Shown piece by piece: positions 1 to 8,295 of a stretch of DNA of 19,076 nucleotides (position 1 is its first letter; every line of letters begins with the position of its first letter). The notes under the pieces were generated by a model. That model saw only the letters and a program-made list of their open reading frames with translations, was not told the DNA's origin and searched no databases. The position numbers and the translations under genes were made by a program. This stretch comes from Russula earlei (Eukaryota; Basidiomycota; Agaricomycetes; Russulales; Russulaceae): the NCBI GenBank assembly GCA_025769875.1, contig JAGFNK010000888.1, positions 1-19,076 of the forward strand, given 5' to 3'.

Positions 1-238
1 CACTAGGTGTAATGTCAGCATAAGTGATAGCTAAATGATATGTGTAACTGACCTTAGTCTGTGGAATCAGAACTGAGGTTTGGGGAGATAAATGTATTGT
101 ACTTATATATGTGGTGAGCTACTCAACAATGCTATCCTGCAAAGTGGGGTCCAGACTTCTGGGCTTGTGGCATTGATGCATTGTGTTGTGTATGGCTGCA
201 ACTCCAACAGGATTGGCAAACTAAGTCAAGCTTTAGGC

Positions 239-742
239 TCAACTGCTACAAACTGGGGGCTTTATATAGCCCTCAGGAATAAGGTTCTTGCTACTGTAAG
301 TACTAGTAGGTACTATAGTAGCAAAAATAGCTTCAGAAGCAATAGTTGCTTCCACTGTAAATGATCTTGGTGCTGGAAGCAATAAGTGCTTCCATAGTAG
401 CAACTTGGTGTCATAAATACTTTCCTCAATCAGGAAATTGATGTACATAGCAGTACAGGAACATCTGGAACAGAAGCAATGAGATTCATTGCTTCTGCAA
501 TACATCTTCAGAAAGGTATGATCAACACATTCTGAATGCAATATCAAGGAACATAAACAATCAAGATCTGACACACACATGATGCAAACAATGCAGTCCA
601 TAGTTTGGGCATCCAGCAACCTCCAGACCCCAAACCACTCTGTAAACACTTCACTCATTTCTTTCCTCTCCTCAAACCTCCCTCTGTGCACTTGAGACCA
701 ACCCCACACTTGAAACCCCATTGGCAGATTCTCCAAACACAT
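239..742 (-). CDS. Doubtful ORF, possibly a decayed coding remnant
   Basis: This 167-codon open frame begins at an ATG (740-742) and has no internal stop. The first 50 residues look protein-like, with a charged amphipathic stretch (VHRGRFEERKEM) and several Trp residues. The rest is Cys/Ser/Ile-rich and looks like chance translation. I recognise no family, no intron sites and no promoter. It lies in the CpG-free flank, so if it was a gene it is probably a remnant of a repeat-associated ORF. It could equally be a chance open frame. Confidence 0.17.
   Translation of the reverse strand: MCLENLPMGFQVWGWSQVHRGRFEERKEMSEVFTEWFGVWRLLDAQTMDCIVCIMCVSDLDCLCSLILHSECVDHTFLKMYCRSNESHCFCSRCSCTAMYINFLIEESIYDTKLLLWKHLLLPAPRSFTVEATIASEAIFATIVPTSTYSSKNLIPEGYIKPPVCSS
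290..497. repeat. Cluster of short hairpins sharing a GAAGCA core
   Basis: There are four inverted repeats in about 210 bp. TTGCTAC/GTAGCAA arms lie near 290-325. GAAGCAA-TAG-TTGCTTC is at 336-352. GGAAGCA-(5 nt)-TGCTTCC is at 375-393. A 12-bp-arm hairpin with a 3-nt loop is at 471-497 (CAGAAGCAATGA and its complement). Three of the four share the same AGAAGCA/TGCTTCT core, so they look related rather than accidental. They could be part of a non-autonomous element; the function is unknown. Confidence 0.5.
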
Positions 743-1080
743 GACAGGCCAATCCTAAGTCAAGGCACCATACTTGTAAGATTGCTTTCTGATACACTTC
801 TTTTGATTGCCTTGATGATGTACTTAAATTCCATGCTTAGCACTGCCATCACTTTTGCCCAGACTTGGCTTGCTTAGGTGTCTTGGCAAGGACCTCTTAC
901 TTGCCTTCCTGTAGGCTTACAACTACTTGATGTGCTTGACATTGCCTTCATTTGCTTACTTGTCTTAGATATTCTTTAAAAACCAATTGTCTAAGCAAAA
1001 AATAAGCAGCTTAAGTGGTTTAAGACACTTAAAGTATGAAATAAGCACATTAAGTCAGCTAAGTTTTTTCCAGATTTTCC

Positions 1081-1284
1081 TGATGTAGACTGTCCATATT
1101 TAATCTTTTTTGTCACATTTTTCATAGTAGAGCATAGTAGAGCAAGCAGCTCTACTAAAGTCATTACTTATGTGATATAATTTGTGGCCACAACAGAGCC
1201 TACTCAGTACTTGGAATATTTTACTTTTATTGTCCACTGAGTTGACTATAAGCAGACTCAACTTATCCCTTCCTGCCCATCATG
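1081..1284 (+). repeat. Decayed single-arm copy of the 8296-8701 palindrome repeat
   Basis: This stretch aligns along its length with the right arm of the palindrome (about 8522-8701), sharing TTTTTTGTCACATTTTTC, GTCATTACTTATGT, the TATAATTTGTGGCC block and the terminal TATCCCTTCCTGCCC. It carries an insertion or divergence around 1133-1157 that forms its own small hairpin (TAGTAGAGC / GCTCTACTA). All six CpGs of the intact arm that can be aligned are CpA here. No opposite arm is seen upstream, so this is either half an element or one terminal repeat of a larger one. Confidence 0.75.
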
Positions 1285-1464
1285 TTATCACACTCCAGCC
1301 TTGCCCAACTTGATAATTACCATACTTTCCAGCCAAGTTGGATCAGTATATTGACTGTTAACTTACCAGGTGAGTGATTTCGTCCAGTACTTGTCGGGGT
1401 GTAAAGGAGGGCTGGGGCATGGGGGAACCAGCTTGGAAGTTTGAGGATACACCTTTATGCTTAG

Positions 1465-1469
1465 GATCG
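1465..1469. repeat. Target site duplication GATCG (left)
   Basis: GATCG lies directly before the left LTR and is repeated directly after the right LTR (8266-8270). A 5-bp duplication is usual for Ty3/Gypsy integrases and shows that this is one insertion with both original ends. Confidence 0.9.
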
Positions 1470-1765
1470 TGTCACTGTCACTTGGAGTAGTGACAATAAC
1501 GAGAGATCTGAGTAGTGTTTAATGTATGAGTAAGCGTTCCGAACGCTTGTGAGCAGAAACGAGACTACGATTGAGAGGCTACGAGACTAAGAGACAGGAG
1601 ATTTGACTTGGAGTCTACATGGTACGGAAGCTACATGTTATATACTCGAACGCGGGGACACTTCGGTGCTACGTCTGTCTGCCAGCTCTATGCTCTGCTG
1701 GCGTTTCATGCTTCTTTATGAGCTGTCAGTATTACATTCGTCCAGCACGACAAGCTCTGGTGACA
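1470..1765 (-). repeat. 3' LTR of the chromovirus
   Basis: The 296-bp copy starts TGTCACTGTCAC and ends GGTGACA on the plus strand. It differs from the 5' LTR at five positions, and at each this copy has TpG or CpA where the 5' LTR has CpG. The TATA box, the putative self-primer site (1599-1609) and the AAGCGTTC hairpin are all preserved. The stop codons of ORF3 (1732-1734) and of the long pol frame (1716-1718) lie inside it. Confidence 0.96.
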
Positions 1766-2625
1766 TTACCCTCGGCGAAGAATGGACGTCCCCGTCCATT
1801 ACGCCTCCAGCCTGCCCTAATGGGGGAAGGGGCGTCGTCTGGGGGTTCGTGGAGTTCGAGATGAGCGAGCCGGTGGGCCACGTTGGCTCTCTCAAGGCGG
1901 CGTCGGCAGCGGAAAAGGTCTTCTCGCGTCCCTCGTATGTCGCCTTCGAGGAGATCTTGCCTGACAAGCAGGTCACTGAGGTGGGAGTCGAGCGAATTGT
2001 ATCTAAAGATATCAGCCATGACTCCCCAGTCCGTGTCACGGTCGGCCTCTTCGAGAACGTAGGATAACTCTGCTGAGTCGGCTCCGATAAGTTGGATGAA
2101 CCATGGGGGAAGGCTCTTGGCCGGCTGATTGATGTCGTTAATGGGGGCTGCGGTGAGGCGTGCTGCGTACTGCGGCTCGTCGGGCTGGTCTCCCAACACT
2201 CCAAGGGCCCAAGTAGGGCGGTCTTGTTCTCGGCATACGAAGCGTGCGACTGCACATGTCCTATTTCCGCCTGGGATTGGGATGAGGAGATTGGGGGCAC
2301 GACCGTCGTTGGCTCTAAAGCCTTCTGGAGCGTAGACAGGGGGTTGGTCCCGTTCTTGTAGCTGTTGGGACAGGCGAGCGACTTGCGACTCGAGTTCAAC
2401 AACTCGATCGTGTTGGCGTTGGGCGTCGGCCGTCGTGGCTTGTTGAGCCACTTCTCTAGTTCGTATGGTCTCGTTGAGACCATCGATGAACAGGCGTAAT
2501 TGGGCAGGGGATAGGTCGGTGTATGTGTCCAGGATGATTTGGAGTGTCCTGGGAGAGAGGGGGTTAACCGGAGAGGGGAGAGACGAGACGCGGGTTTCTG
2601 GGGTAGAGATATCGATGGTGGACAT
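1732..2625 (-). CDS. Chromovirus accessory ORF3: coiled-coil protein of unknown function
   Basis: An intact open frame lies between the pol chromodomain and the 3' LTR and ends 34 nt inside the LTR. The longest version starts at 2763 (343 aa), but that ATG sits inside chromodomain codons, so I prefer the ATG at 2625 (297 aa, reading MSTIDIST). The composition looks coding. It has an N-terminal helical segment, a heptad coiled coil around residues 50-94, a central globular region with PEGFRANDGR and SLPPWF, and a second long charged helical stretch near residues 215-260. There are no zinc fingers, membrane segments or enzyme motifs. It lies in the -1 frame relative to pol, with a TGA three codons before the 2763 ATG, so expression would need reinitiation, a subgenomic RNA or splicing. 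Unlike gag and pol it has no internal stop. I have an unverified impression that similar ORFs accompany mushroom chromoviruses. Confidence 0.65.
   Translation of the reverse strand: MSTIDISTPETRVSSLPSPVNPLSPRTLQIILDTYTDLSPAQLRLFIDGLNETIRTREVAQQATTADAQRQHDRVVELESQVARLSQQLQERDQPPVYAPEGFRANDGRAPNLLIPIPGGNRTCAVARFVCREQDRPTWALGVLGDQPDEPQYAARLTAAPINDINQPAKSLPPWFIQLIGADSAELSYVLEEADRDTDWGVMADIFRYNSLDSHLSDLLVRQDLLEGDIRGTREDLFRCRRRLERANVAHRLAHLELHEPPDDAPSPIRAGWRRNGRGRPFFAEGNVTRACRAGRM
1766..1774 (-). other. Weak polypurine-tract candidate
   Basis: The plus-strand primer of Ty3/Gypsy elements is a purine run directly upstream of the 3' LTR. In the sense direction the bases there read CGAGGGTAA, which is short and interrupted. 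Either this is a minimal tract, or the true tract is a more upstream G-rich run, or it has decayed. It is called by position only. Confidence 0.3.
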
Positions 2626-4688
2626 GCTGTAGTAGAGATGTTCAAGGGTGTCATTGTTGGATGTAGTGCAGGTGCTTTTATACGTATGGGTAGGCGAGGT
2701 TTCTGGGACCGGTGGTACTTCAGTAAAAGTGGTCTTAGGGCAGGGTTCGTTGCTTCTGTCCATGTAGCATCACTGACAGGGCGTTTGGCCCATTTCACCA
2801 GGTATTGGAGTTGCTGGTGTTTCCCTACTCGCTGATGGTTCATGATAACTTCGGGTTCCAGTTGTCCTTCTTCTTCAAGAAGGGGTGGTGGTGGCGTTAC
2901 AGGGGTTGTGCCATAGGTGGGTGTGGTTCGATGAGTCGTTAATAGTGAGGCGTGGAAGACGTCGTGGATATGCCATGTCGCGGGCAGTTGTAATTGATAC
3001 GCCACAGGGGAGATTCTCTGCAGAATCTTGAACGGTCCGTGTCTCTTAGGTGCCAACTTGGGAGTTAGGTACGGCAGAGATAGATTCGAGGCTTCTAGCC
3101 ATACTTCTTGTCCCTCATGATACATGTCAGCTGGCACTGGGTGGTTTTGAGCCATGAGGTTGATCGCGGCAATCGCCTGAGCTCGTTTATTCCGAAGGGT
3201 TATCATGCATGTTTCGGTGAACTCATTATTAGTCGGGACTCCAAGTTGCGGGTGGAGCTGGATTCTGTAGCCAAGTAAAGCCTCCGATGGCGACATCTTG
3301 ATGGTACTATTGGTTCTATCGTTGTACACCGCTGACGCGATCAATAACCAGTTACTCCAGTCGGTTTGATCGTAGGTGATGAGGCAGAGATATTGCTCAA
3401 CCCACTGATTTGCTCGTTCGGATGACCCATCTGTCCTAGGATGGAATGCGGTGGACAAGTTTTGATCTATGCCGAGGCGTGCTGTAAGGGCCTTTCCGAA
3501 ATGTGACGTAAAATGTGGATCCCTATCTGTTATCGCCTTCTCCGGTAATCCAAACCATCGATAGACATGGTCCATGTATAACTGGGCTATTTGTGGTCCG
3601 GTTATCGTCGTTGTGCAAGGAATAAATATTGCTGCTCGGGTCGCCCCGTGGTCAACTATGGTTAGAATAGCGTCATACCCATTACTTTTGGGTAACTGGG
3701 TTATAAGATCTAAAGCGATTTGACGAAATGGTAAGGAGTCTTGTCTAGTGGGGATGCAGTACAACGGGACTCGAGATGGATGTGTCTTGTTTTTATTTTG
3801 TTGGCAGGTTGTACATCCTGTTACATAGTCTTTGATCCATCGAGCCATTCTGGGCCACCAATAACGCGACATTGCTTGTTTAATTGTTTTGTCTCGACCT
3901 GGGTGTCCCGCGGTTGGGGCATCATGGAGTTCTTGCAATAGTCGTCGCTTAATTGGGAGTTCCGGTGGAACTACTGTTCTTCCGTTCAGTTGCCAAAGTC
4001 CATTAACTTTGGTGATGCCATATGTCCGTGCCCAGTTTTTAAGTAAAGTTGGATGCCGACTTTGTGCTTGTTCAAGGCGTCCTTTAGTTGATCCCACTAG
4101 AAGGGTTTTAATGAAGAGTTCTGGTGGTAGTATCGTCATGTCTTCATTATCATTCTGTCCTTTGTCCTTTGTCAGGGGTCTGGATAGTAGGTCAGCTGCT
4201 GAGTGGGTTTTCCCTGGGACGTGTTTAATTTCTAGCCAGTAGTCTTGTAGTTCTGTGAACCATCGCGCTACTCTTTGATTTACTTTTCGAGGATTTTTCC
4301 AATAGGTAAGATTGGCGTGGTCGGTGAGTAGCATGATGGGGTATTGAGTGCCGGCTAGATGTGGGCGCCAGTGGGTAAGGGCTTTAATAACCGCTAATAA
4401 TTCTCTTTCGAAAATGTCATAGTTACGTTCTGTTGGGGAGAATGTCGCCGAATAGAAAGCGATGGGATGTCGTTTTGGTTTATGTTGTTGGTTTGATTCT
4501 CCCTCTTGTGAGAGTATGGCTCCCACACCATACACTGACGCATCGGTTTCCAATGTAAAAGGTTTGGTGTAATTTGGTTGTGTAAGGACTGGGCTTTTAC
4601 ATATTAGTGTTTTGAGGGTTTCAAACGCATCTTGCTGGGGTTTGTGCCAGACCCATGATGTCGTTTTCTTTGTAAGCTCGAGTAATGG

Positions 4689-4691
4689 TCA
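4689..4691 (-). other. Premature TGA in pol between RT and RNase H
   Basis: The codon between KIA and PLLELT is TGA. Related Ty3/Gypsy polymerases carry Arg in this I-A-R-P-L motif, so a CGA-to-TGA change at CpG is the simplest reading. It would cut off RNase H and integrase. Confidence 0.8.
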
Positions 4692-6115
4692 TGCGATCTT
4701 CGAGTAATTGGGTATGAAATATCGGTAGAAGCCCGTGAATCCAAGGAACGCGCATATCTCTGTAGGATTTGTTGGTGTTGGCCATTGTCGTACGCTTGCT
4801 ACCTTTTTGGGATCCATTTGGATGGTGTTGCCTTGTAATATTACTCCTAGGAATTCAATAGTATCTTGTTCGAATTGACATTTCTCCAGCTTTAGGTATA
4901 GGTCGTGCTTTTGTAGTTTGTCTAATACTTTGTGCACATATTCCTCGTGTTTTGGGTCGTCTTTAGTGGTTGCAATGAGGATATCGTCCATATATATCAC
5001 GAGCCATCCTTCACGGAGTTCTTCTTCGAAGATTGCATTCATCATGGTTTGGAACGTAGCAGGTGAGTTCGTAAGTCCGAAGAACATAACCGTTGGTTCA
5101 AATAATCCTTCGTTGGTGAGGAAGGCTGCCTTCCACTGATCGCCATCCTTGATCCGTACATTGTTATAACCCCAGCGAATGTCGAACTTGGTGAATTTCT
5201 CCTTTCCCCTAACACAATTGATCAGTTGAGGAATAAGTGGTAAAGGATACCGATTTTGTATAGTCCATTCATTTAACTTTCGATAGTCTTGTACAGGTCG
5301 GAGCTTCCCGTCCTTTTTCTTGATGAAGAAGAAGGGTGCTGCGTACGGGGATTTTGACGGTCGGATGTATCCTTTTGCTAAGTGTTCTTTTACGAACTTG
5401 CGTAATTCTTCCTGTTCGCTCTGGGTCAGCAGATATATCTTTCCAGGTAGTGTGGATGGGGCTCCAGGTTTAAGTTGTATGGCATGGTCCCAAATTCGTG
5501 TTTCTGGGAATCGTTGGGCAGCTTCTTCGCTGAAAACTTTGGAGTGTCGTTGATATTGTATTGGTATGGTGATAGTTTCTGGTGTGTTGGCAGTGCAGAT
5601 GACAACGCGTCCGATGTATAGGTCCCCTTCTTCGATGGGTGGGTTTTTGGGTTCTATCGGTTTTTGCCAGGTGGGTGCGCCTTCTACTTTAAGAATGAGT
5701 GGAAGGTGTGACGTGTCGATCCACCCTCTAGCCCAGTTAATGTTCGGCTGTACTGCAGCAAACCACGGGTAGCCTAATATGGCTTTATGTTCCCCTAGGT
5801 TGGCCAGAAAGAATCGCATCTTCGTGTGGTTTTGACCAGTTTGTACCAGTAAATCGACATAGAACTGAAGTTTTCCTATTTTGTTTGGCGTTCCGTCAAC
5901 GTTTAGTAACTCGCGGGGTTTTTCCATGCTTTTTATCGGTAATTGGAGTTCTTGGGCATATTGTTGATTGAGAAAGTTTTCAGTTGCTCCCGAATCGATC
6001 AGTGCTGTAGCTTTGGCCCTCTTAGTGACAGAGTGTATGTAGAAACGAATAGTCATTGATTTCCTGTTTGACATATACACTTTGTCATCTAATTTCCTAA
6101 CCCAGGCCGCACGGA

Positions 6116-7981
6116 TTAGGTTGAGAGAAAATCCTGGGATGAAGCTAATTTTTCTGCGAGTTCGCGTTTCTGGTCTGCGGTGAGTGCATTTAATTGCGCG
6201 CATGCTGCGTTAACAGGGTCGGATGGAGTAGTGTCAATATAGGTGTTCTCCGTCGCGGCTTCTGTTGTGGTTTCCCAATCTATAAGGTTGGCTTGGGAGT
6301 TAGGACGTTTGGGGCAATCGCGCGCATAATGACCGGTTTCACCGCATTCGAAGCAAGTATTGTTTCATTGTATGCGTGGTTGGGTCGTGTTGTTCATTTG
6401 GGCTACTCGGCCTCCAAATCCTCGTCCTCCTCTCATTGGTCTGGATTGTCGTGGCATTCGTGCGCGGTCTAGATCCATTGGCACAGGTTGATTTGCCATG
6501 GTTCGTGGTGCGTTGGATGAGTTGAATCGAGGTTGTTCACTATTGTTCGCAGTTCGCTGGGTGAAGAACGGTTGTCGTTGAGTGTATGTGGGCGGTGTGC
6601 ACCAGTTTCCTATTGGTGCGCGTGCGACGGGGCTAGTATTTTGTGCACTATTCATAAGGGCATTTCTCAGTTGTTGGGCTTTCGTGACATTGATGGCCTT
6701 TTGCTTCGTATCTCCGTAGTTCTGTGGTATTGGATGAGTGAGTATGTCACTGAGTACGGATCGCGTTAGGCCTCTGAGGAAGAGTCGAGTGACTGGTTCG
6801 TCTCCTTGAACATATCCTGCCTCACGCGCTAACCGTTGGAAGTCTGAAACATATTGGTCGATGGCTGGCCACTTCATCTTAAGGTTTTCTATAGTTACTT
6901 GCGCTCTTTGGGCTCATTGAGTATCCATGAACTGAGTTTGGAATTCATCTACGAATTGATCCCATACGGCGGGGATGTTATCTGTGGCAGGATTGAGTCC
7001 ATCGATCCATGCTCCCATATCACGAACCCATCCTTTGACTACTGGTCCTTCAATGCAGGTAAGGGTAATTGCTACCTTCCGCATTGGTGAGTCGAAGCCA
7101 GGTACACCTAAGTTGCTTCAGAAGTAAGCTTTAACTCCTTCTATAAACCACTCAGCATGGCTTCGATCCCCGTTAAACGTCGCGGGGAGGTTTCCCGAGA
7201 CCTTGACGTCGGGATTGATGGGCACTACATTTTGGAGTTGTGGTGCGATAGGTGCAGGTGGGCCTCCGGGGCCTCCTGGTCCTCCTGGTCCTCCTCGTCT
7301 GAGTGCGTTTTGTAGTGCTAGTAATATTCGTGCCAGGTCTGCAAGTGGTGGGGCCGCTAGTTGTGGTGCGGCGGCGCCGGCAGGCACTACGACTTGAACT
7401 ACTTGTGCTGGTGCGGCTGCCATTGATAATCCTGGTGTAGATGTGGCTAGTGAGAGGGTCGTTTGCGTAGTAAGGTCGATGTGTGGGGTCGCGTGTGGTG
7501 AGTACAGTGGTGGTGTGTCAAGAGGTGGTATGGGCGCATGGCGGATTTGTTGGTTAGTGGTAGTGTCCTCTTCGACGTCGTCGGTTGACTCTTCTGTGTC
7601 ACTGGGTTCTTTGGTTCGTCCGGTTTCGAGACGTTCTATGTCCTTTCTCCTTTTTCCTGCGAGTAGTCGATGGTCTTCGGTGAACGAGAGTTTGTAACAA
7701 TGATTCTCGAGGTAGTAGATGGGTACAGTGTCTTTGTTGATCACCTTCCTTCCTGAAGGGCAGTAGATATGATGTTCAACAAATGTATAGCCTTTGTTGC
7801 CTTTTGTAATCCAAAACACGTATGGATTTGCCGGTGCGTCGTCAATAGCAGGTGGTGGGACAGAGACGTTACTGTCACTACTCGTGTCACTTTGATTGTT
7901 GTCGCCAATTGCGACTTCTGCAAGCGCTTGCTCCAGTTTCTTTCTCAAGTATGAAGAAGTCAAATCTAGTGTCACCGTCAC
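6116..7981 (-). pseudogene. gag: gag: capsid/nucleocapsid polyprotein with three in-frame TGA stops
   Basis: A single reading frame runs from the 5' LTR to a TAA at 6116-6118, broken by TGA at 7118-7120, 6914-6916 and 6365-6367. The parts are an acidic N-terminal region, a Gly/Pro-rich GGP-repeat linker (about 7257-7290), a capsid-like domain (PATFNGDRSHAEWF through FVDEFQTQFMDT and SDFQRLAREAGY) and a CCHC zinc knuckle, C-x2-C-x4-H-x4-C, at 6314-6355. Gag ends with SSQDFLST just after the pol ATG. Every stop is TGA where an Arg CGA codon would fit. No in-frame ATG precedes residue-rich coding sequence: the first ATG in any frame of the predicted transcript is at 7539 and is out of frame. The drawn start is the GTG at 7979-7981; the true start is unknown, lost or non-AUG. 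Confidence 0.9.
7957..7967 (-). other. Self-priming primer-binding site
   Basis: Two bases inside the 5' LTR, the sense strand reads AGATTTGACTT. This is perfectly complementary over 11 nt to AAGTCAAATCT in the LTR (8099-8109). I see no tRNA 3'-end complement ending in TGG here. In Tf1 the first 11 nt of the mRNA fold back onto the PBS and are cleaved to prime reverse transcription; length, position and promoter spacing all match that scheme. Confidence 0.75.
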
Positions 7982-8031
7982 TTGGAGTAGCGACGATAAC
8001 GAGAGATCTGAGTAGTGTTTAATGTATGAGT

Positions 8032-8048
8032 AAGCGTTCCGAACGCTT
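8032..8048. other. Perfect hairpin in the leader (AAGCGTTC/GAACGCTT)
   Basis: An 8-bp inverted repeat with a single-base centre is present identically in both LTRs (also 1532-1548). It lies in the transcribed R/U5 leader between the predicted 5' end and the PBS. Tf1 self-priming needs leader RNA structure near the PBS, so a role here is plausible but inferred. The centre is too tight for a free RNA hairpin without opening two pairs, so a protein-binding palindrome is an alternative. Confidence 0.45.
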
Positions 8049-8098
8049 GTGAGCAGAAACGAGACTACGATTGAGAGGCTACGAGACTAAGAGACAGG

Positions 8099-8109
8099 AG
8101 ATTTGACTT
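8099..8109 (-). other. Putative mRNA 5' end and self-primer
   Basis: The sense sequence AAGTCAAATCT is the exact complement of the PBS at 7957-7967. Its first base (8109) lies 35 nt downstream of the first T of the TATATAA box, where a TATA-driven start is expected. The coincidence of both signals is the main support for the assignment. Confidence 0.65.
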
Positions 8110-8137
8110 GGAGTCTACATGGTACGGAAGCTACATG

Positions 8138-8144
8138 TTATATA
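8138..8144 (-). promoter_or_regulatory. LTR TATA box (TATATAA)
   Basis: Reading the minus strand, TATATAA lies in U3 with its first base 35 nt upstream of the predicted transcript 5' end at 8109. The same box is kept in the 3' LTR (1638-1644). Confidence 0.7.
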
Positions 8145-8265
8145 CTCGAACGCGGGGACACTTCGGTGCTACGTCTGTCTGCCAGCTCTATGCTCTGCTG
8201 GCGTTTCATGCTTCTTTATGAGCTGTCAGTATTACATTCGTCCAGCACGACGAGCTCCGGTGACA

Positions 8266-8270
8266 GATCG
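8266..8270. repeat. Target site duplication GATCG (right)
   Basis: This is the second copy of the 5-bp duplication, directly after the right LTR terminus GGTGACA. It matches 1465-1469 exactly. Confidence 0.9.
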
Positions 8271-8295
8271 CCTATGTGTTTGTGCATCACATCAA

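Larger units (their letters stand above)
1..1380. other. CpG-free, gene-poor flank
   Basis: Reading every line, I find no CG dinucleotide from 1 to 1380; the first is at 1381. The stretch is AT-leaning with no convincing gene. It holds small hairpins (290-497), a weak minus-strand open frame (239-742) and the start of a decayed repeat copy (1081-1284). Total absence of CpG over 1.4 kb suggests old DNA emptied of CpG by deamination. Confidence 0.7.
1716..6203 (-). pseudogene. pol: pol: protease, reverse transcriptase, RNase H, integrase, chromodomain (one TGA)
   Basis: The polyprotein starts at an ATG (6201-6203) that overlaps the end of gag in the -1 frame. In the first 504 residues I see the retropepsin triad D70-S71-G72 (LIDSGAT), RT catalytic D341 (KFDIRWGY) and the YMDD box at 404-407. 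A TGA at 4689-4691 falls in a KIA-x-PLLELT motif that normally has Arg. The frame then continues: RNase H (ETDAS, TDHANL, AADLLSR), the integrase HHCC finger (H-x6-H, CTTC), the integrase core D...D-x35-E (ALD, ITDRD, SSER), a GPF module (KRHGPF) and a chromodomain (YLVKWAK...ATWTEA) ending near 2712. The frame stays open for another 330 codons to 1716, but that tail is Ser/Thr/Pro-rich, overlaps ORF3 and is probably not functional. It would copy the RNA and integrate the cDNA, with the chromodomain steering it to modified chromatin. Confidence 0.93.
1470..8265 (-). mobile_element. Complete Ty3/Gypsy chromovirus LTR retrotransposon
   Basis: A 6796-bp element on the minus strand has 296-bp LTRs (7970-8265 upstream, 1470-1765 downstream), TG...CA ends with a 7-bp terminal inverted repeat TGTCACC/GGTGACA, and a GATCG target duplication. 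In the order of transcription it carries gag with a CCHC knuckle, pol (protease, RT, RNase H, integrase, chromodomain) and a third ORF. The domain order with integrase last and a C-terminal chromodomain defines the chromovirus branch of Metaviridae. A PBS complementary to its own LTR points to the self-priming Tf1/sushi-like group. The LTRs are about 98.3% identical (5 differences). It is probably no longer autonomous: gag has three and pol one in-frame TGA. Confidence 0.97.
7970..8265 (-). repeat. 5' LTR of the chromovirus
   Basis: This is the 296-bp LTR, TGTCACC...GGTGACA on the plus strand. In the sense direction U3 would be 8265-8110, and R plus U5 8109-7970 if transcription starts at the self-primer. 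It keeps CpG at all five sites where the 3' LTR has lost it, so it is closer to the ancestral sequence. Confidence 0.96.

Noticed and set aside
1603..2067. Plus-strand open frames across the LTR and ORF3 region
   Set aside because: They are antisense shadows of ORF3 and the LTR; the same frame beginning recurs at 8103 only because the LTR is repeated.
3741..5772. Plus-strand open frames within pol
   Set aside because: They lie opposite the conserved RT and integrase motifs and have no family resemblance.
7957..7969. Ordinary tRNA primer-binding site
   Set aside because: No sequence starting with TGG and resembling a tRNA 3' end follows the 5' LTR, while an 11-nt perfect match to the element's own LTR does.
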